This document shows positions 45,043 through 57,292 of a stretch of DNA of 64,000 nucleotides, in pieces (positions within the stretch are counted from its first letter, which is position 1; each line of letters begins with the position of its first letter). The position numbers and the translations under genes are program-made. The DNA comes from Blasia pusilla (taxonomy: Eukaryota > Marchantiophyta > Marchantiopsida > Blasiales), in the NCBI GenBank assembly GCA_050084515.1, contig CM114274.1, forward strand, positions 32,178,001-32,242,000, read 5' to 3'. The notes below the pieces were generated by a model. The model was not told the origin of the DNA and ran no database searches. It saw nothing but the letters and a program-made list of their open reading frames with translations.

Positions 45043-45425
45043 GAGGGCTTGTATTTTGGCATGAGAGAGCAAGAGAGGAAGAGAGGAGAGTCTCTCTTAA
45101 AAAAAAAGGGGCCAAATCCGCCTCCTCTCTTCTAAAAAATTTGTCATATTTGAAATTTTTGTTTGCTTTCAAATTCATGAAATCTTTAGAAGAGAGTAGG
45201 TAGTGGTCCACATTTGGGCCTTAAGAAACCTCATTTTTTCAGGGGGCGAAAAATAAGTAGACATCATAAGACCACTACAAACATTTTTCCATCACTCTCC
45301 ATGTGAGCCTAAGTTTTTTCACATTTCTTGTCTCAGTCTAGAGTAAGCTGTGCCCAGGGGTATTTTTGTTGGAGGACCATTGCCAAATAATTTGACCAGA
45401 ACTACCAATCTCATCTCAATGATTC
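45043..45425 (-). repeat. Left terminal inverted repeat, copy VI
   Basis: Starts GAGGGCTTGTATTTTGGC, then an AGAGAGGAAGAGAGGAGAG tract. It is the inverted match of 51900-52288 over nearly 400 bp. Confidence 0.75.
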
Positions 45426-45811
45426 TCAAGGAATCCAGCACGTCTTAGAGAAGAAAAGAAGCCTAAGACTGGTTTGACGATACTAGGGGAACGAGCCAAA
45501 AGTGAAGAAGCCCGCCACAATGCCTCAGAATTTGGTCTCCCAGGGAAAGAGTCCAATCACTCAAGCAGCCAACCTGTCGGAATCCGACAGCTTGCTTGGA
45601 AATAGTTGAAAAGTTGCAGTGGTCAAAAAGTGAAAAGTTGCAACCCGTCGGAGTCCGATGGGTTGCAAAATAAACATTCTGAGTAGCCAGACAAACACAA
45701 GTGACAAGTCCAAAAAAAAAATATTCACAAAACTGTTACAAACACCATTATCGTTTGAAAAAATATTGTCCTTTAGTACATCCGAAGGAACCTCAAAAAT
45801 GTACATTTGAT

Positions 45812-46102
45812 CTAGTCTATGATTTCTTCAGCCTCATCATCTACAGATTTACTCCTAACTCTCATAGGTTCCTGTACAAAAAGAATGTCTTGGAATACAA
45901 GTGGCTCCTCAGGTCGATTGTAGACGGGGATCAAAAATGTTGGCGAATTGGAGAGCCTTGGCCCCCCCCTTAGGTACACCATAACGGTCCCATGTAACCT
46001 AATTTGAGTCCCACCGCCTTCCTCGGCAGTATATCTTGTACGCTCTGCAATGTGACATCCATCTTGTATCAATATGTGCTCCGTCCTTGGAAATACCATC
46101 AT
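45812..46102 (-). pseudogene. Downstream ORF with DGCHIAER motif, copy VI
   Basis: Open frame of 96 codons: MMVFPRTEHILIQDGCHIAE, EEGGGTQIRLHGTVMVYL, an eight-G run, a Pro-rich stretch (PTFLIPVYNRPEEPLVFQD) and the acidic end DDEAEEIID. Its frame extends further than in copies II and IV because of the G-run length. Either the true last exon of gene B or a small third gene; function unknown. Confidence 0.5.
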
Positions 46103-47249
46103 GGCAATTCAACAGGTAGTAGGAATCCAACACGTCTTAGAGAAGATAAAAAGCCTACGCCTTGTTTGACGATACTAGGGGAAGGTGCCAAAGTGAAGAA
46201 GCCCGCCAGAATGCCTCTAAAGTTGGACCAACAGGGAAAGAGTCCGATCACTCACGCAGCCAACTTGTCGAAATCCGACAGGTTGCCTGGAAGTGGTTAA
46301 AAAGCTGGAGTGGTCAAAAAGTGAAAAGTTGCAAGCCGTGGAAATCCAACGGGTTGCAAAATAGAAGTCCTCAGAGTACATAGACGATCACATTCGACAA
46401 GACCAAAAAAGATATTCAGCAAACTTTTACAAACACCATCATCGTTCGAAAAAATCTTGTCCTTTATTACATCCGAAAGAAGCTCGGAACTGTACATTTG
46501 ATCTATTCTATGAATTCTTTTGCCTCGTCATCAAATAAATCCCTACTCCAAACGCTGTAGTCAAGCTGGGTCCTTGAGTTCTTTGAACTCACTTGTCATC
46601 GTCCGAGAGCTCTTCCAAAATTACTGTCGGCCTTGCCCTCCCGATTTTCGGAATTGTGGGAAGTGACGATGGTGTCACTACCAATGGTGGGTTTGGAACC
46701 GGAGCTCTCGGCTTCGGAGGAGAGTTGTACGCCCCAACTAGCTTGTCGTAATCTGCCTTTGCCTCTTTGCAAAGGTCAAACAATTGTTGCCTTCCCTCAA
46801 GGCAGAGAATGTTTCTGCCACTCTGCCAGGCGCCTCTGATACTCGTCTCTGAAAGGCCCACTAAGTCGAACACCAAGTCACCCGGCCTTGAGTAGAGCTC
46901 GATGAGCATTTGCATCAGGGCTGGCAACTTTTCCCTTCCTCCAAGTAAAGGGGTACCGTCTTGCATGTAGATTCCCAGAGGGGAATTATATAAACTATCT
47001 TAGTTGTACGCATCGGAGCATGGATCCACAGGATCCAGGATCTTAAACACCTCGAAGTTGTGCTCGGGCCGAACAAAGAAGTAAACATAGGAGTGGTCCA
47101 TCTGAAAAGAAGAACGTTGGAAACAATGCCAGCAACAAGAAAGAGCTACTTGACCACTGGTCTACTCTCAGTATGGTGACATAATGTGCAACACGTCCCC
47201 AAAGAAGTTCGCTTAAACCCAGAGAACTTTGTTATAATCCTAACATTGG

Positions 47250-47610
47250 AGCAACCTGTCGGAGTCCGACGGGTTGTTTTACAAGTGTCTTGTGATTTTT
47301 TTGTCCATGAGCAACCCGTCGGAAGGCGACATGTTGCTGGCTTAGAGTAGCCCATGGTTGGCTAAGAGCAATCCGTTGCTTTCAGACGGGTTGCATCATT
47401 CCAGAAACACAAGGAAAAAGCATAAGCACTTGCAACCCGTCGGGTTCGAACCCGACGGGTTGCATTCACCCAATGGAGACTTACAGTAAATTACCAACCC
47501 GTCGCTTTCTTACGGATTGCACCACCGAAGTCTAAAGCTCAAACAATCCGACAGGTTGCATGCAGAGATGCAACCCGTTGGAGAAAGAAAATTTGGATAC
47601 GGATTTAGAG
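47250..47610. repeat. Palindromes in gene B intron 3, copy VI
   Basis: Includes the exact 34-nt palindrome 47431-47464 (arm TGCAACCCGTCGGGTTC), plus variants at 47251-47278, 47310-47337, 47369-47392 and 47568-47582. Confidence 0.8.
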
Positions 47611-49679
47611 CCCTTACCTGAATTTGACTCGTTGCCGATCGGAGTGGGTACTCATTCTTGATGACCCACGATTGCGCCGTCCTCCACTTCAGCGACCTCT
47701 TGACGTCTGGAGGTTGAAGAGCTCGTCCTCGATCACTCCAATCAAAACTAAGAAACAACCCCTTGTCACTGAGATAAGCGTCTGCAAAGGAAAACAGGAG
47801 CGCGATCTGGTCATAAGAGAGAGGGACATTCCAGTCTGGGACCCCGTCGGACGGATTCTCATCCCACAAACTCAACCCCGAGGGCAAATCAACGACGACA
47901 GATCCACCGCCACCTCTTCGACCTCCCCATGGATAGTCCAAGGAGCGTGCCCGTTTTGTTGAAGCTTCCGTCCCAGCATTGTCAATTTCTCGATGGCGGG
48001 TGTCGATGCTTGGGAACTGAAACTTTTCAGCTCATCCATAAGATTCGTGCAGTGAATGATGACGCTTGTCTGGGTCGTTGTTTCTCTATGTCTTCCCAAG
48101 GATGATGGAGAGTATTCCACATCTTGGTCTGCTCCCTGGTACAACCCTCGCTCCTCTTGCTTTCGCTTCTCCCGAGTCTACGGTCGGCTTGTTGGGGTCT
48201 CTATTACCTCAAACTCTGGTGGAGTTTTTTTTGCGGAGGACCTTGTCCGACCCTCTCCCTGCTCGCCCGGACGATTCCGGCTCTCGCCTTGAATTTTCAG
48301 CCTCTCTTTGGGAAGACTCGGCCTCGGAATTCTCCAATCCCCTCGCCTTGGCTTTTAGACCCGCTGTGGATTTGTCCTTGGCAGTGACGATCTTGGACAC
48401 CAACTCCGATGTCTCGAGGGCTTGCTCCTCCGCATCTCCTTCGAAAAAGTCTTTAGGCTGCACGAAATTGGGGATGTCGTCCCTACCTGGGGCCACTGCG
48501 TCATCGAGCAGGTGTAGATCTTTATCCGTTATGTCCTCAGGGTAATTGAAGTCCAGCCACATCAGGCAATTCTCCACCTCCCAATCGGATATGCTTTGAG
48601 CCATCTCCATATCGTATATGAAAAATGTCTCTCCATCAAGGGGAGAAGCCCACAATTTGCAGGTTGCCGGTATTTTTCGCCATGTACCTGCATTCTTACA
48701 ATGGACGAGGTACCTGAACACCATGCATTGGGCAGCTCTTAGTCGAGATGCATCAGCCACTTGCTCCTGAAGATCTCGCTTCTTCTTTGCGAAATCCCTT
48801 TTCTTCGCCTCTATTTCTTCATCAAGGTCTGCCTGAGGGAGGATGTGATCCTTGAACATCGTCCTGAAACCTAGGTTTTTATGGGCTTGTCCCGCATGTC
48901 ATCCAGCCAAAGTTCAAAATCTTCAACACTCTCCAGGTTTTCTTCCTCCGGAACTGGCTCTATTCTTTTCAGTTCCGCTTGGAGACCCACGAGCATGGAC
49001 TTCCCGAGAAGCCGCAACATGTCCCAGAATGACCATTCACGGAGCCAGTGGGAGATCACTGGATCAGAGACACCAGGAGGATGGTGTGCCGCCCTCTTTT
49101 GGGCCTCTGTGCCCTGGAACGGATTCTCCTAAATTCCGAAATTCCAGACAAGGCAAATCGATGCACGCGATCGAGAGACACTTTCTCCCCAATCCGACCT
49201 TGCGGATCTTCATCCCTCTTCCGCCGGCGCTTGATTATCGCCTGCATCTCCTTGTAGAAATCGGGGCCAAGTTCGGGGTTGAGAATGGTGATGTAGCGTT
49301 GCATCTTGCTTGCCGTGTACTTTGTAGTTGCAGATATTGCAGCTTGCATGAGCTTTGCACGCTCAGACACAGACACTTTCTCCCTCCGCTCCAGCTCCAA
49401 TGCAGCACTCTTCTTGGCGGCCTGTATCTTCGACCAGCAAAGGATTGTCACGAATGCATCTTGGGAAATAAATGTATTTTCCCAAGACTTTTTTTTATTT
49501 GAGCACCCTTTGCCAGCATCTCATTTACAAGAGAGTCGCCCAAGAGCCCCTTGTACTCTGTCGGGTGCGTCGTTAGCACTTTCTTCACCCGATCGCAATC
49601 CTGGATCCAATGGTGGATGACATTTCCCTCCGATACAATCCTGCACATCCAAACTCAATCTCAGAAATTTTGCAAGCCA

Positions 49680-50385
49680 CATGGGTTCCTGCAACCCATC
49701 GGACTCCGACAGGTCATCACAGCTCATGGTCGGAATGGTAGCTACGAAATAAATTTTGAAAACCATCGGAGTCCAACGGATTGCATTCAGATTTGTGATT
49801 GCCTGGTTTCAACCCGTCGGACTCTGATGGGTTGTTAGATTATTTGTAATTATAGGGTGGTTACCGCGAGAAAAGTGAACATATCAACCCGTCGGAGTCC
49901 GACAGGTTGCGCAATTTCAATTAAAGATGCAATTTGACGCCAAAAATCTAGCTCCCCTACCTCTGAATGCAACCTGTCGGACTCCGACGAGTTGCTTTTG
50001 GCCAAAAACATCCAAAAATAGCTGCCATTCAAGCAACCCGTCGGACTCCGACGAGTTGCTTTCTTCCAAAAACATTCAAAAACAACGGCCTGTTGAGCAA
50101 CTCATCGGACTCCGACGAGTTGCCTTCGGCCAAAAACATCCTAAACCAGTGGTAAGTCGAACAACTCGTCGGACTCTAACGATTTGCTTTCGGCCAAAAA
50201 CATCCTAAACCAGTGGTCAGTCGAACAACTTGTCGGACTCCGACGAGTTGCTTTCGGCCAAAAACATCCTAAACCAATGGTCAGTCGAACAACTCGTCGG
50301 ACTTCGACGAGTTGCTTTCGGCCAAAAACATCCCAAAAACAGTGGCGACTCAAACAACTTGTCGGAGTCCGACGGTTTGCAACAA
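49680..50385. repeat. 60-62 bp palindrome array in gene B intron 2, copy VI
   Basis: From about 49970 six to seven units repeat with a palindrome (arm CAACTCGTCGGA, central base, complementary arm) and a spacer TTTCGGCCAAAAACATCC...AGTCGAA. This is a homogenised array of its own, distinct in spacer and period from the 67-bp promoter arrays. Confidence 0.85.
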
Positions 50386-51199
50386 GAGGAAACTAACGTG
50401 TTCATGGCATGCATGGCCATCTCCACCGTCGCCATGTGATGAGGGTGTGGATGTAGCATGACTGCCTTCACGCAAAAATGCGCCTCCAATGAGTTTGGGC
50501 GCTCCTCTGTAAACTGGGTCCACCCCATAAACCTGTGGTTTCCATCCCAGATGAAGAAATAGAGGTTTTGCATCCAGCTGAATTCCGTCCCCTCAATTGC
50601 TCTTCTGAATTCCTGATCTCTCATCCTCCATAATGTGTCGAGCGCTTCCAAGTCCTCCTCTGTAACCATCGCTTGGGTTCCATGTTCATCGTAAGGCTGA
50701 ACATAGAACGGAGGGAAGCTGTCGACTGTTTCAACTTCGCAATATCCTCGTCAGACTAAATTCACGGACGTACTCCATTGTTCGCAATCGGCAAAGTGGA
50801 ATTCTCGGGGCGTTCTGGCCCTCCATCAGTGCCATCTGCTTTACCACCTGTCACAGCAGGGATAACGTCAATAAGCTACATTGAATTACCAATGAATTGC
50901 AACATGGGCCTTCACATAACTCAAAGAACACAGATCGTCTCTTACACGCTCGAAGATTGGGTCGGTGTCTTGGCCAGCCAACTACTCTGGGACAACAACT
51001 GGCAAGTCCACTGGAAACTCGTCGATCCGATAGAGGTCCATTTCTTCCGCTGGGCTTAGAGACGAGGATGATCGCTCTCCTGCCTCTTCAGCGATGTCCA
51101 CCATCTCCACGCTGGCGGTCCTCATGACCTCATCGTCTGTCACTTGAACTTCGGCCGTTTCCGCTATATTGATTGTGTCCCTGGACTTCATCTGCTGAA

Positions 51200-51780
51200 T
51201 TGTTTTCCGTTCTTGTCGATTAAGTTGGTCTATCTACTTTAGGTTGTTTATTTTGCAACCCATCGAATTCTGACGGGTTGCAACTTGTCACAATATTTTA
51301 AACCCATTGCACGCAACTTGTCAGATTTCGACAGGTTGGCTGCTTGAGTGATCTCACTCTTTTCTTGATAGTCCAACTTTTCAGGCATTTTGGCAGGCTT
51401 CTTCACTTTTGCCTCGTTCTCCCATTATCCTCACACCATTCTTCTCTAACACGGTATTTCATAGACGTGTTGGATTCCTACTACTTGTCGGATTCTCATG
51501 TCAAACTCCCAACCGGTCAATTGTCCTCTCAATCTCAACCAATCAATTGTCCTCTCAGTCTCATCACATTTTCTTCTTGATGCATACATTTCTCAATGGT
51601 TGAGAGAATGGTGAAACCAAGTTATCAAACACATAGCACTCCATGGTATACTTTATGCACCCATTCATGAGCCAACATCATCCAATGCTATCATGAAAGT
51701 CTTTGGCTACCATCAGTGATGAGTGATTTGTTGTGTTGTGGAAAATCCCCTCATGGATGAGTATTGATCGGATGGGATAT
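51200..51780 (+). other. 3' region of a second element copy
   Basis: Matches copy I 11850-12130 (GTTTATTTTGCAACCC, subterminal palindromes at 51255-51282 and 51313-51338, GACGTGTTGGATTCCTACTA), so it is gene B 3' sequence in plus orientation. No gene. Confidence 0.55.
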
Positions 51781-52288
51781 TTAGTGCCTTGCAAGAAGAG
51801 TCAACAATCCATAATGTCAACCACATCTTCAGAGAAGTTAAACCTTGAAGGGCACAGGAGTCTATTGAGACCATAGTTAGAGTCTTTATTTGAACCTTGC
51901 ATTGAGATGAAATTGCTATTTCGGGTCAAATTATCTACCGATGGTCCTCCGACAATAATACCCCTCAGTCCGGCTTACTATAGAGTTGGCTTTGATATGC
52001 AATGTGAAGAAAATTGGGCTCACATGGAGAGTGATGGAAGGATGTTTGTAGTGGTCTTATGATCTCTACTTGTTCTTCCAAGCTTGGAAAAAGAAGGTTA
52101 CTTTAGGCCTGAATGTGGTCCACTTGCTACTCTCTTCTAAAGATTTCATGAATTTGAAAGCAAACAAAAATTTTAAAAATATCCAAAAGTTTTGAAGAGA
52201 GGAGGCGGATTCTGCCCTTTTTTTTTTTAGAGAGACTCTCCTCTCTTCCTCTCCTCTCTTACTCTCTCCTGCCAGAATACGAGCCCCC
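51780..52288 (+). repeat. Right terminal inverted repeat, copy VI
   Basis: About 500 bp, ending CCAGAATACGAGCCCCC. It pairs with 45043-45425 as an inverted repeat. Confidence 0.75.
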
Positions 52289-52290
52289 AG

Positions 52291-53930
52291 AGGTACCCTA
52301 AGGTAAAGAGGGAGCTTTGGGGAGTTATAACTGCAATGAAAGTTGAGAAGAAGTATCTTATGGGAGCCTATGTATTGCTTGAGGTTGATTGTCTACCTCT
52401 GTTGGGTATGATTGCAAATTATATGACTCCAGATATAACCATGCTACGTTGAATAGCCTACATTAGATCCTTGAATCCACAATTGAAGCATATAGTTGGG
52501 AAAGAGAATTCAGTAGCTGATATGTTGTCTAGAGCTAGATTTAGTGAAGAAGAAGATATGGAGGCAACCGAGATAGATGAGGATGATGCACATGTGTGGC
52601 AAGTGTTATGTCAAGAACGAGGTGGCATAGAGGATGTTCTAGCCTTCAAAGAGAATTTATATGAGGGTTGGTTAAAAGAAATTGGGCGCTATTTAAGCAC
52701 TCTGCAAAGAGACGGAGGATGGACAGACAAGTTCTTCAAGGAGATTCGGCATAAGGCGTATGGCTATCTATTACAAGATGGGTATCTTTGGAAAAGGACA
52801 AAGAGGAAAGATGGAATGCCCTTGAGGATGGTGGATGACAATGGGACAAAAATACAAGTGCTCAAAGAATTCCACAATTCTTTATGGGCAGGACACATAG
52901 GTACTTGGGCAACTTTCACCAAGATAAAAGAGAGGTATTGGTGGAAAGGGTCATGTGTTGAATGTCAGTTTCAATAAAAAATCAGGGTGAGAGATGGACT
53001 TAAACCCACGTATCCTTTGTCTATTCATCATCAATGGGTTATAGATCTAGTTGCTATGCCACTAGGTCTTTGGGGAATGCGTTACCTGGTCCTAGCACGA
53101 GAAGAGTTGTCCAACTTTGTAGAAGGGAGGGCTTTACGGGCTAAAATAACAGAGCCTATATATTTTTTATTCTAGAGGATATTGTTGCTCGATATGGGAG
53201 TGTCGGGAGAATCCGTGCACATAGAGGTGAGTTGAATGTAGAGGAAGCACGAGAGTTCTTCAAGAGATATGGAGTCCACTTGAGATTAACAACTTCCATG
53301 AATTCGGAGGCAAACGGCAAGAGCAAAAGGGGACATCTGCCAATCATTCAAGCATTGGTAAAGGCGTGTGGAGATCGTTCTGCTGTCTGGCCTAGATTGC
53401 TTCCATTTGCTTTATGGACAGATAGAACCACTCACATCACCATTACAGGGTTCATGCCTATAGAGTTGATGATAGGTCAAAAGCCGATAATGCCAGCAGA
53501 AGGAGATATACCCACTTGGATGGGTTTGACGGGGGAAGACGGGCTCGATAGGGAAGAGCTCTTAGCACTTCGAATGCATCAGCTAGAGCGGCGGGAAAAA
53601 GAAATTGCATAAGCATTAGTCAGAATGAAGGAAGCAAGGTTGAAAAATAAAGAGCACTTCGACAAAACGCATCGACTTTGGAAGGAGCCTATAAGAGAAG
53701 GAGATTGGGTCTTGGTGCACAACAATAGCCTCGAAAACCAACAAAGCACAATTAAGAAGTTTACACGTCGTTGGTTTGGTCCAACGTTTTATTCTTTGCT
53801 TTTGACAATATCACTTACAAACTACGTGAACTAGATGGCACAATTCTCAAGCTGCCCATTGCAGGAAAAAAGGTCAAGATTTTCCATAGAAGTGAGGGAT
53901 TTATTGATTTGGATTCAATGTGTCTAAAGG
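52291..53930 (+). pseudogene. Ty3/gypsy pol fragment: RNase H and integrase
   Basis: The frame opens exactly at the transposon edge with RYPKVKRELWGVITAMK (RNase H C-terminal region), then HIVGKENSVADMLSR. The integrase zinc region (EFHNSLWAGHIGTW...CVECQ) and core follow: WVIDLVAMP, YLVLAREELS, GRIRAHRGELNVEEARE, MNSEANGKS. The second catalytic Asp is His here (RAHRGE in place of DRGE). Stops at 52450, about 52975 and 53173 and frame changes break it, with a C-terminal domain (REGDWVLVHNN) to about 53930. Protease and reverse transcriptase are not in the window. It belongs with the flanking 1.27-kb repeats. Confidence 0.8.
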
Positions 53931-54021
53931 CAAAAAAAAATTAAGTCTGAGTAAAATAGCAAGAAGTCTTGATATTTTAGGCACATATCGGAGGATGTGC
54001 AGGTTTGGAAGGGATGAATGT

Positions 54022-55292
54022 CGTATAGTAAAATCAGCTAGTGTGTAACTCCTTTCTCGTTAAGTGTTAGATAGAGTTTTATTAGTATTAAGTAAATTAG
54101 CTTAGGAAAAAGAAATTCTCATGTTTAAACCTCTTTATGATGCCTCTTTTATGCGGACCCAACTTTAGGAAAAGAGGTAATAAATAAAAGATCACTTTAA
54201 AAAAGTAAATTATTGAGGTTGGTGCTTTAATGAAAAGCAGAAGTAGTCTTGGTTGGTGACTAGGTTGATTGGGGTAATTTGGAAAATATCAAATAGGTAA
54301 AAGAGGATATTTTGGAAGAGATAAGAGGAAATCTATTTATGTCACAATGTGATTGGCTAAGCCTTTAGAGGAATCCATGTGGCACAAGATAAGATTAGCT
54401 CTATTTCGTACTCTTGTAGATCACTTGTGAGTATATAAATATGAGGGACATTCAAGGGTTCATCACCTTCTATTCCACATCTTAAGTCTCTCGTGTCACT
54501 CTTGAGTGTGTGGCTTTGGGATTGCTCGCTCTTCCAATGAGAGTGGATCACCCCTCTTGGGAGAATAACTTGAATATGGTCTATTATTCGAGAAGTTTCT
54601 AGAGTGTGGTGTGTGTGGAGATGAGAGACTTGTCACCTTAGAGGAGTTTAGTCATACTAAAATAATGAATGTTTTGACTTGTTATTTTCCCAATGAGAGT
54701 GGATTACCCTTCTTCGGAGAATAATTCCGCCAAAGCCCATTCTTGAGGAGAGTAGAAAATGTCTGTAAAACATGGATAGGGGTGGAGCACGAGTTATGTC
54801 CGACTTTCCTTTCCTCAATCCTTACCATGTCAAGGTACTCTTTGTAGATAGGCACTGGTTCACTCGTTATTTAGTTTATCACTTTGGGGAGGCGTTCATG
54901 AACCAGGTCATGCAATCTCCAACTCGAGTGATTCTTCCTATCGTCACATATAGAAGGATATGGGATTGTACTTTGTATATCCTTATATAGCGATCCATGG
55001 ATATCATTAGGCCTGCACAAGTAGGGTTTAACACTAGTTATGTTATCTTCCTCGTGTATAAGCGTAAAGTAGTTTATAGGGATTTTATAGTTAGGAATTG
55101 TGGGGTCCGATGTTACGAAGAAGTGATCGCCTCGGCACTTCCATTTGTGATACTTTTCGCGAGAGAATGGAAAGTATACATAATAATTTTGTATTGAAAA
55201 AAGAGAACTTCTTAGAGAGTTCACCTTGCATCGACCACGTCTGCCGCAGCTAGAAGGCATGCCCTTCCTCGAAGAAAGGCTCTCGACATGAC
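54022..55292 (+). repeat. Gypsy LTR-like direct repeat, copy 2
   Basis: Direct match to 38052-39333, here following the pol fragment after a purine-rich AGGTTTGGAAGGGATG stretch, a likely polypurine tract. It is therefore probably the 3' LTR. TATATAAA at 54432-54439. Confidence 0.7.
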
Positions 55293-56345
55293 AAAGTTGG
55301 ATTTGTCCCAGATGTACATAGGTGTGATAGGTAGATACAAGATGACTCTTGATGTTATGGATTGCATGAAGGTGACTAACAATCGGGCGAGATAGGATCC
55401 GACCTCTTGATCTTAGCACCGAAAAGGTGCATAACATTTAGACTTATTTTGTAGGCTATCTGGAGTTAGAGGGATCTAACCACCAGCTTGGGGGGCGATT
55501 GGGTTTGTCCATTCGTTCATATATAGACGTGTTAGGATTCATATTTAGATGGATCTTAGAAATATGTGTGCATGATAGCCGATGTATGTTGGCAGCGATG
55601 ATGTGTAGTTGTTAGGGAGCTAGTATGGGTATACTACAGGTGGGTAGTGACCTGCTAGGAGGGAGGTGACCTATGTGTACACGTCACCCATAGAGGTGCC
55701 CAGGGGGTTATACCTCGGATGAGGCTCATTTGGAGCTCATCTCCTTAGGATTGCATACTCTTGTTGGGATCCGTGATACAACGCGGCTTGCATGTATTGA
55801 GTCTGGATTCTCTCTTGAAGAGTGGGCTAGAAATGATCAATAAGGAGATCATACATTTTGGGAATCCTTGTGTATAATTTCTCTTGTTGTTATACTAGTG
55901 TGTATCAAAATCATGAGTATGGGTGTTTGGATGAAGCACGTATTGAAGATTGAGTTACAATTAAGCTCATGAGATACGTGAACTACTACGTACTTTGGAG
56001 GCGTTTTTAAGGCTTTCCCGATCGATTTAGCCGTCTAGGTCCGAAACAGCTTGTACAATGCCAAAGATTAGATTATGTAGAGATCGTTGAGAGCTTTCCA
56101 ACACATCCAAAATCGCTCGATTCTGACATTGTGAGCTCCTATAGTAGCAATTTCTGTGTAGGAAAGTGCAATTTGTGAAGAAAAGTTATGTTGTTTGCTC
56201 TCTACATGCCAATTTCGACTAGTTCTTTCATACAATTGATCAATTTTGGCAAATTTAAGGTCAATTTATGTGTAGGAGTGGTTTATGCTTCAATTGGAGC
56301 GGTAGAAAGCATGAAATTATGTTTTTGTGAGTGAAATCATTCATT
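55293..56345. other. Leader region of copia element 3
   Basis: No gene. Positions 55522-55612 are a direct repeat of 60866-60960 (ATGGATCTTAGA, GTGTGCATGA), and 55937-55985 resembles 60485-60535 (GAAGATTGA.TTACAAT.AAGCTCATGAGA). These pairs flank copia 3 and are likely diverged LTR pieces, but clear LTR ends and a primer-binding site were not found. Confidence 0.4.
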
Positions 56346-57250
56346 ATGGAGTACTCCTCAACAACAATCATAGATGAGAAGCTAGATAAGCATAATTACA
56401 ATGTCTAGAAGTTTCACATGAAATTATTTCTCATGGGTCAAGAACTATGGGAGCTTGTCATAGGTGATGAGGCCAAGCCATAAGGTGACTCAACAAACTT
56501 GAATGTTCGCGCCTAGAATAAAAGAGCATGGTAAGTAATCCACTATATTTCAATAACGATAAGTTCGCCAATGATATGTCACATTCAAGATGTTGATATT
56601 CTGAAGGAGGCCTAGGATGCATTGGAAAAGATGTTCCGGATATCTAGAAAGGCCATAAAGCTTCAATTGAAACAACAATTGAACGAAGTAAGGAAAGGAT
56701 CGCAGAGCATAGTATCAGACATAATGTTGATCAATTGAATAGCATTGGAGTGACAATAGAAGATGATGATCTGATCTTATTCACTCTTCGAGGCCTTCCA
56801 AGGGATTACAAATCCTTTGAGATCTCTATCTGTGTGAGAGAGAAATATCCAACCTTTCAAGAGTTAGTTCCTATGTTAATCAGTGAAGAGATGCGCCTAG
56901 TAGGGAGCGGTAGCTCATCTAATATGTAAGGGAGTGCGCTATTTGCAGGTTATGGATCAAACAGCGGCATAGGTCGTGGCTGAAACTTTCATGGTCGTGA
57001 TGAATATCAAGCATATGGAAGAAGAGACACTCAATATAACGTCGCACAATCAACTACGAACCAGTACCACACACAATCATAAGGTGGTGATGGTGGAAAC
57101 TGTTGGGGTCAAGGTCAGCAACAGAGGGTCCCTAGATCTTGCAATTACTATGGGATAAAGGGTCACTATGCAAAGTTTTGCTTCAAGAAGAAGGCAAATA
57201 TGAGAACAAGAGCCTTACAGTAACAAAACTATGTGGAGCAACAACACCAA
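56346..57250 (+). pseudogene. Copia element 3 gag
   Basis: From ATG 56346: MEYSSTTIIDEKLDKHNYNV, a TAG where Trp is expected, then KFHMKLFLMGQELWELVIGD (DUF4219/UBN2 Gag start), KLQLKQQLNEVRKGSQSIV, IEDDDLILFTLRGLPRDYKSF and a knuckle CNYYGIKGHYAKFC in which the second Cys is Tyr. Stops and at least one frameshift interrupt it. Confidence 0.75.
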
Positions 57251-57292
57251 GAGCAATACCAATAACAACAACATTCACAAACGGAGCATATC

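Larger units (their letters stand above)
46589..51191 (-). pseudogene. Gene B, copy VI (nearly full length)
   Basis: Reading leftward: exon 1 tail (51191-about 50950; EVQVTDDEVMRT, MDLYRIDEFPVDLP); exon 2 (about 50850-50390; LVTEEDLEALDTLW, HHMATVEMAMHAMN); palindrome intron; exon 3 from acceptor CAG|GATTGTATC at 49640 (VIHHWIQDCDRVKKVLTTHP, KMQRYITILNPELGPDFYKE, MISHWLREWSFWDML, KDHILPQADLDEEIEAKK, ENCLMWLDFNYPEDITDKDL, EEYSPSSLGRHRE-type linker, VEEVAVDL and the motif IV region near 47880, WNVPLSYDQIALLFSFADA); donor GTAAGG near 47617; palindrome intron; 513-nt exon 47101-46589 with SRPGDLVFDLVG and GRNILCLEGRQQLFDLC. Frameshifts (about 49450, 49135, 48860, 48200, 47930) and a stop near 46977 break it. 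The first ~210 nt of coding are deleted. Confidence 0.65.
45043..52288 (-). mobile_element. Palindrome-rich DNA transposon, copy VI (chimeric)
   Basis: Left terminal repeat 45043-45425, gene B on minus almost complete (51191 to 46589) with the downstream ORF, then a sharp join at about 51192 to 3'-region sequence in plus orientation and a right terminal repeat ending at 52288. Both ends therefore derive from the gene B side, and transposase plus control region are absent. It lies within or next to copy V and abuts the gypsy pol fragment at 52291. Confidence 0.7.

Noticed and set aside
45040-45050. A 9-bp target duplication around copy VI
   Set aside because: Left flank TTTCCTGAG and right flank AGAGGTACC do not match; the ends are probably from different copies.
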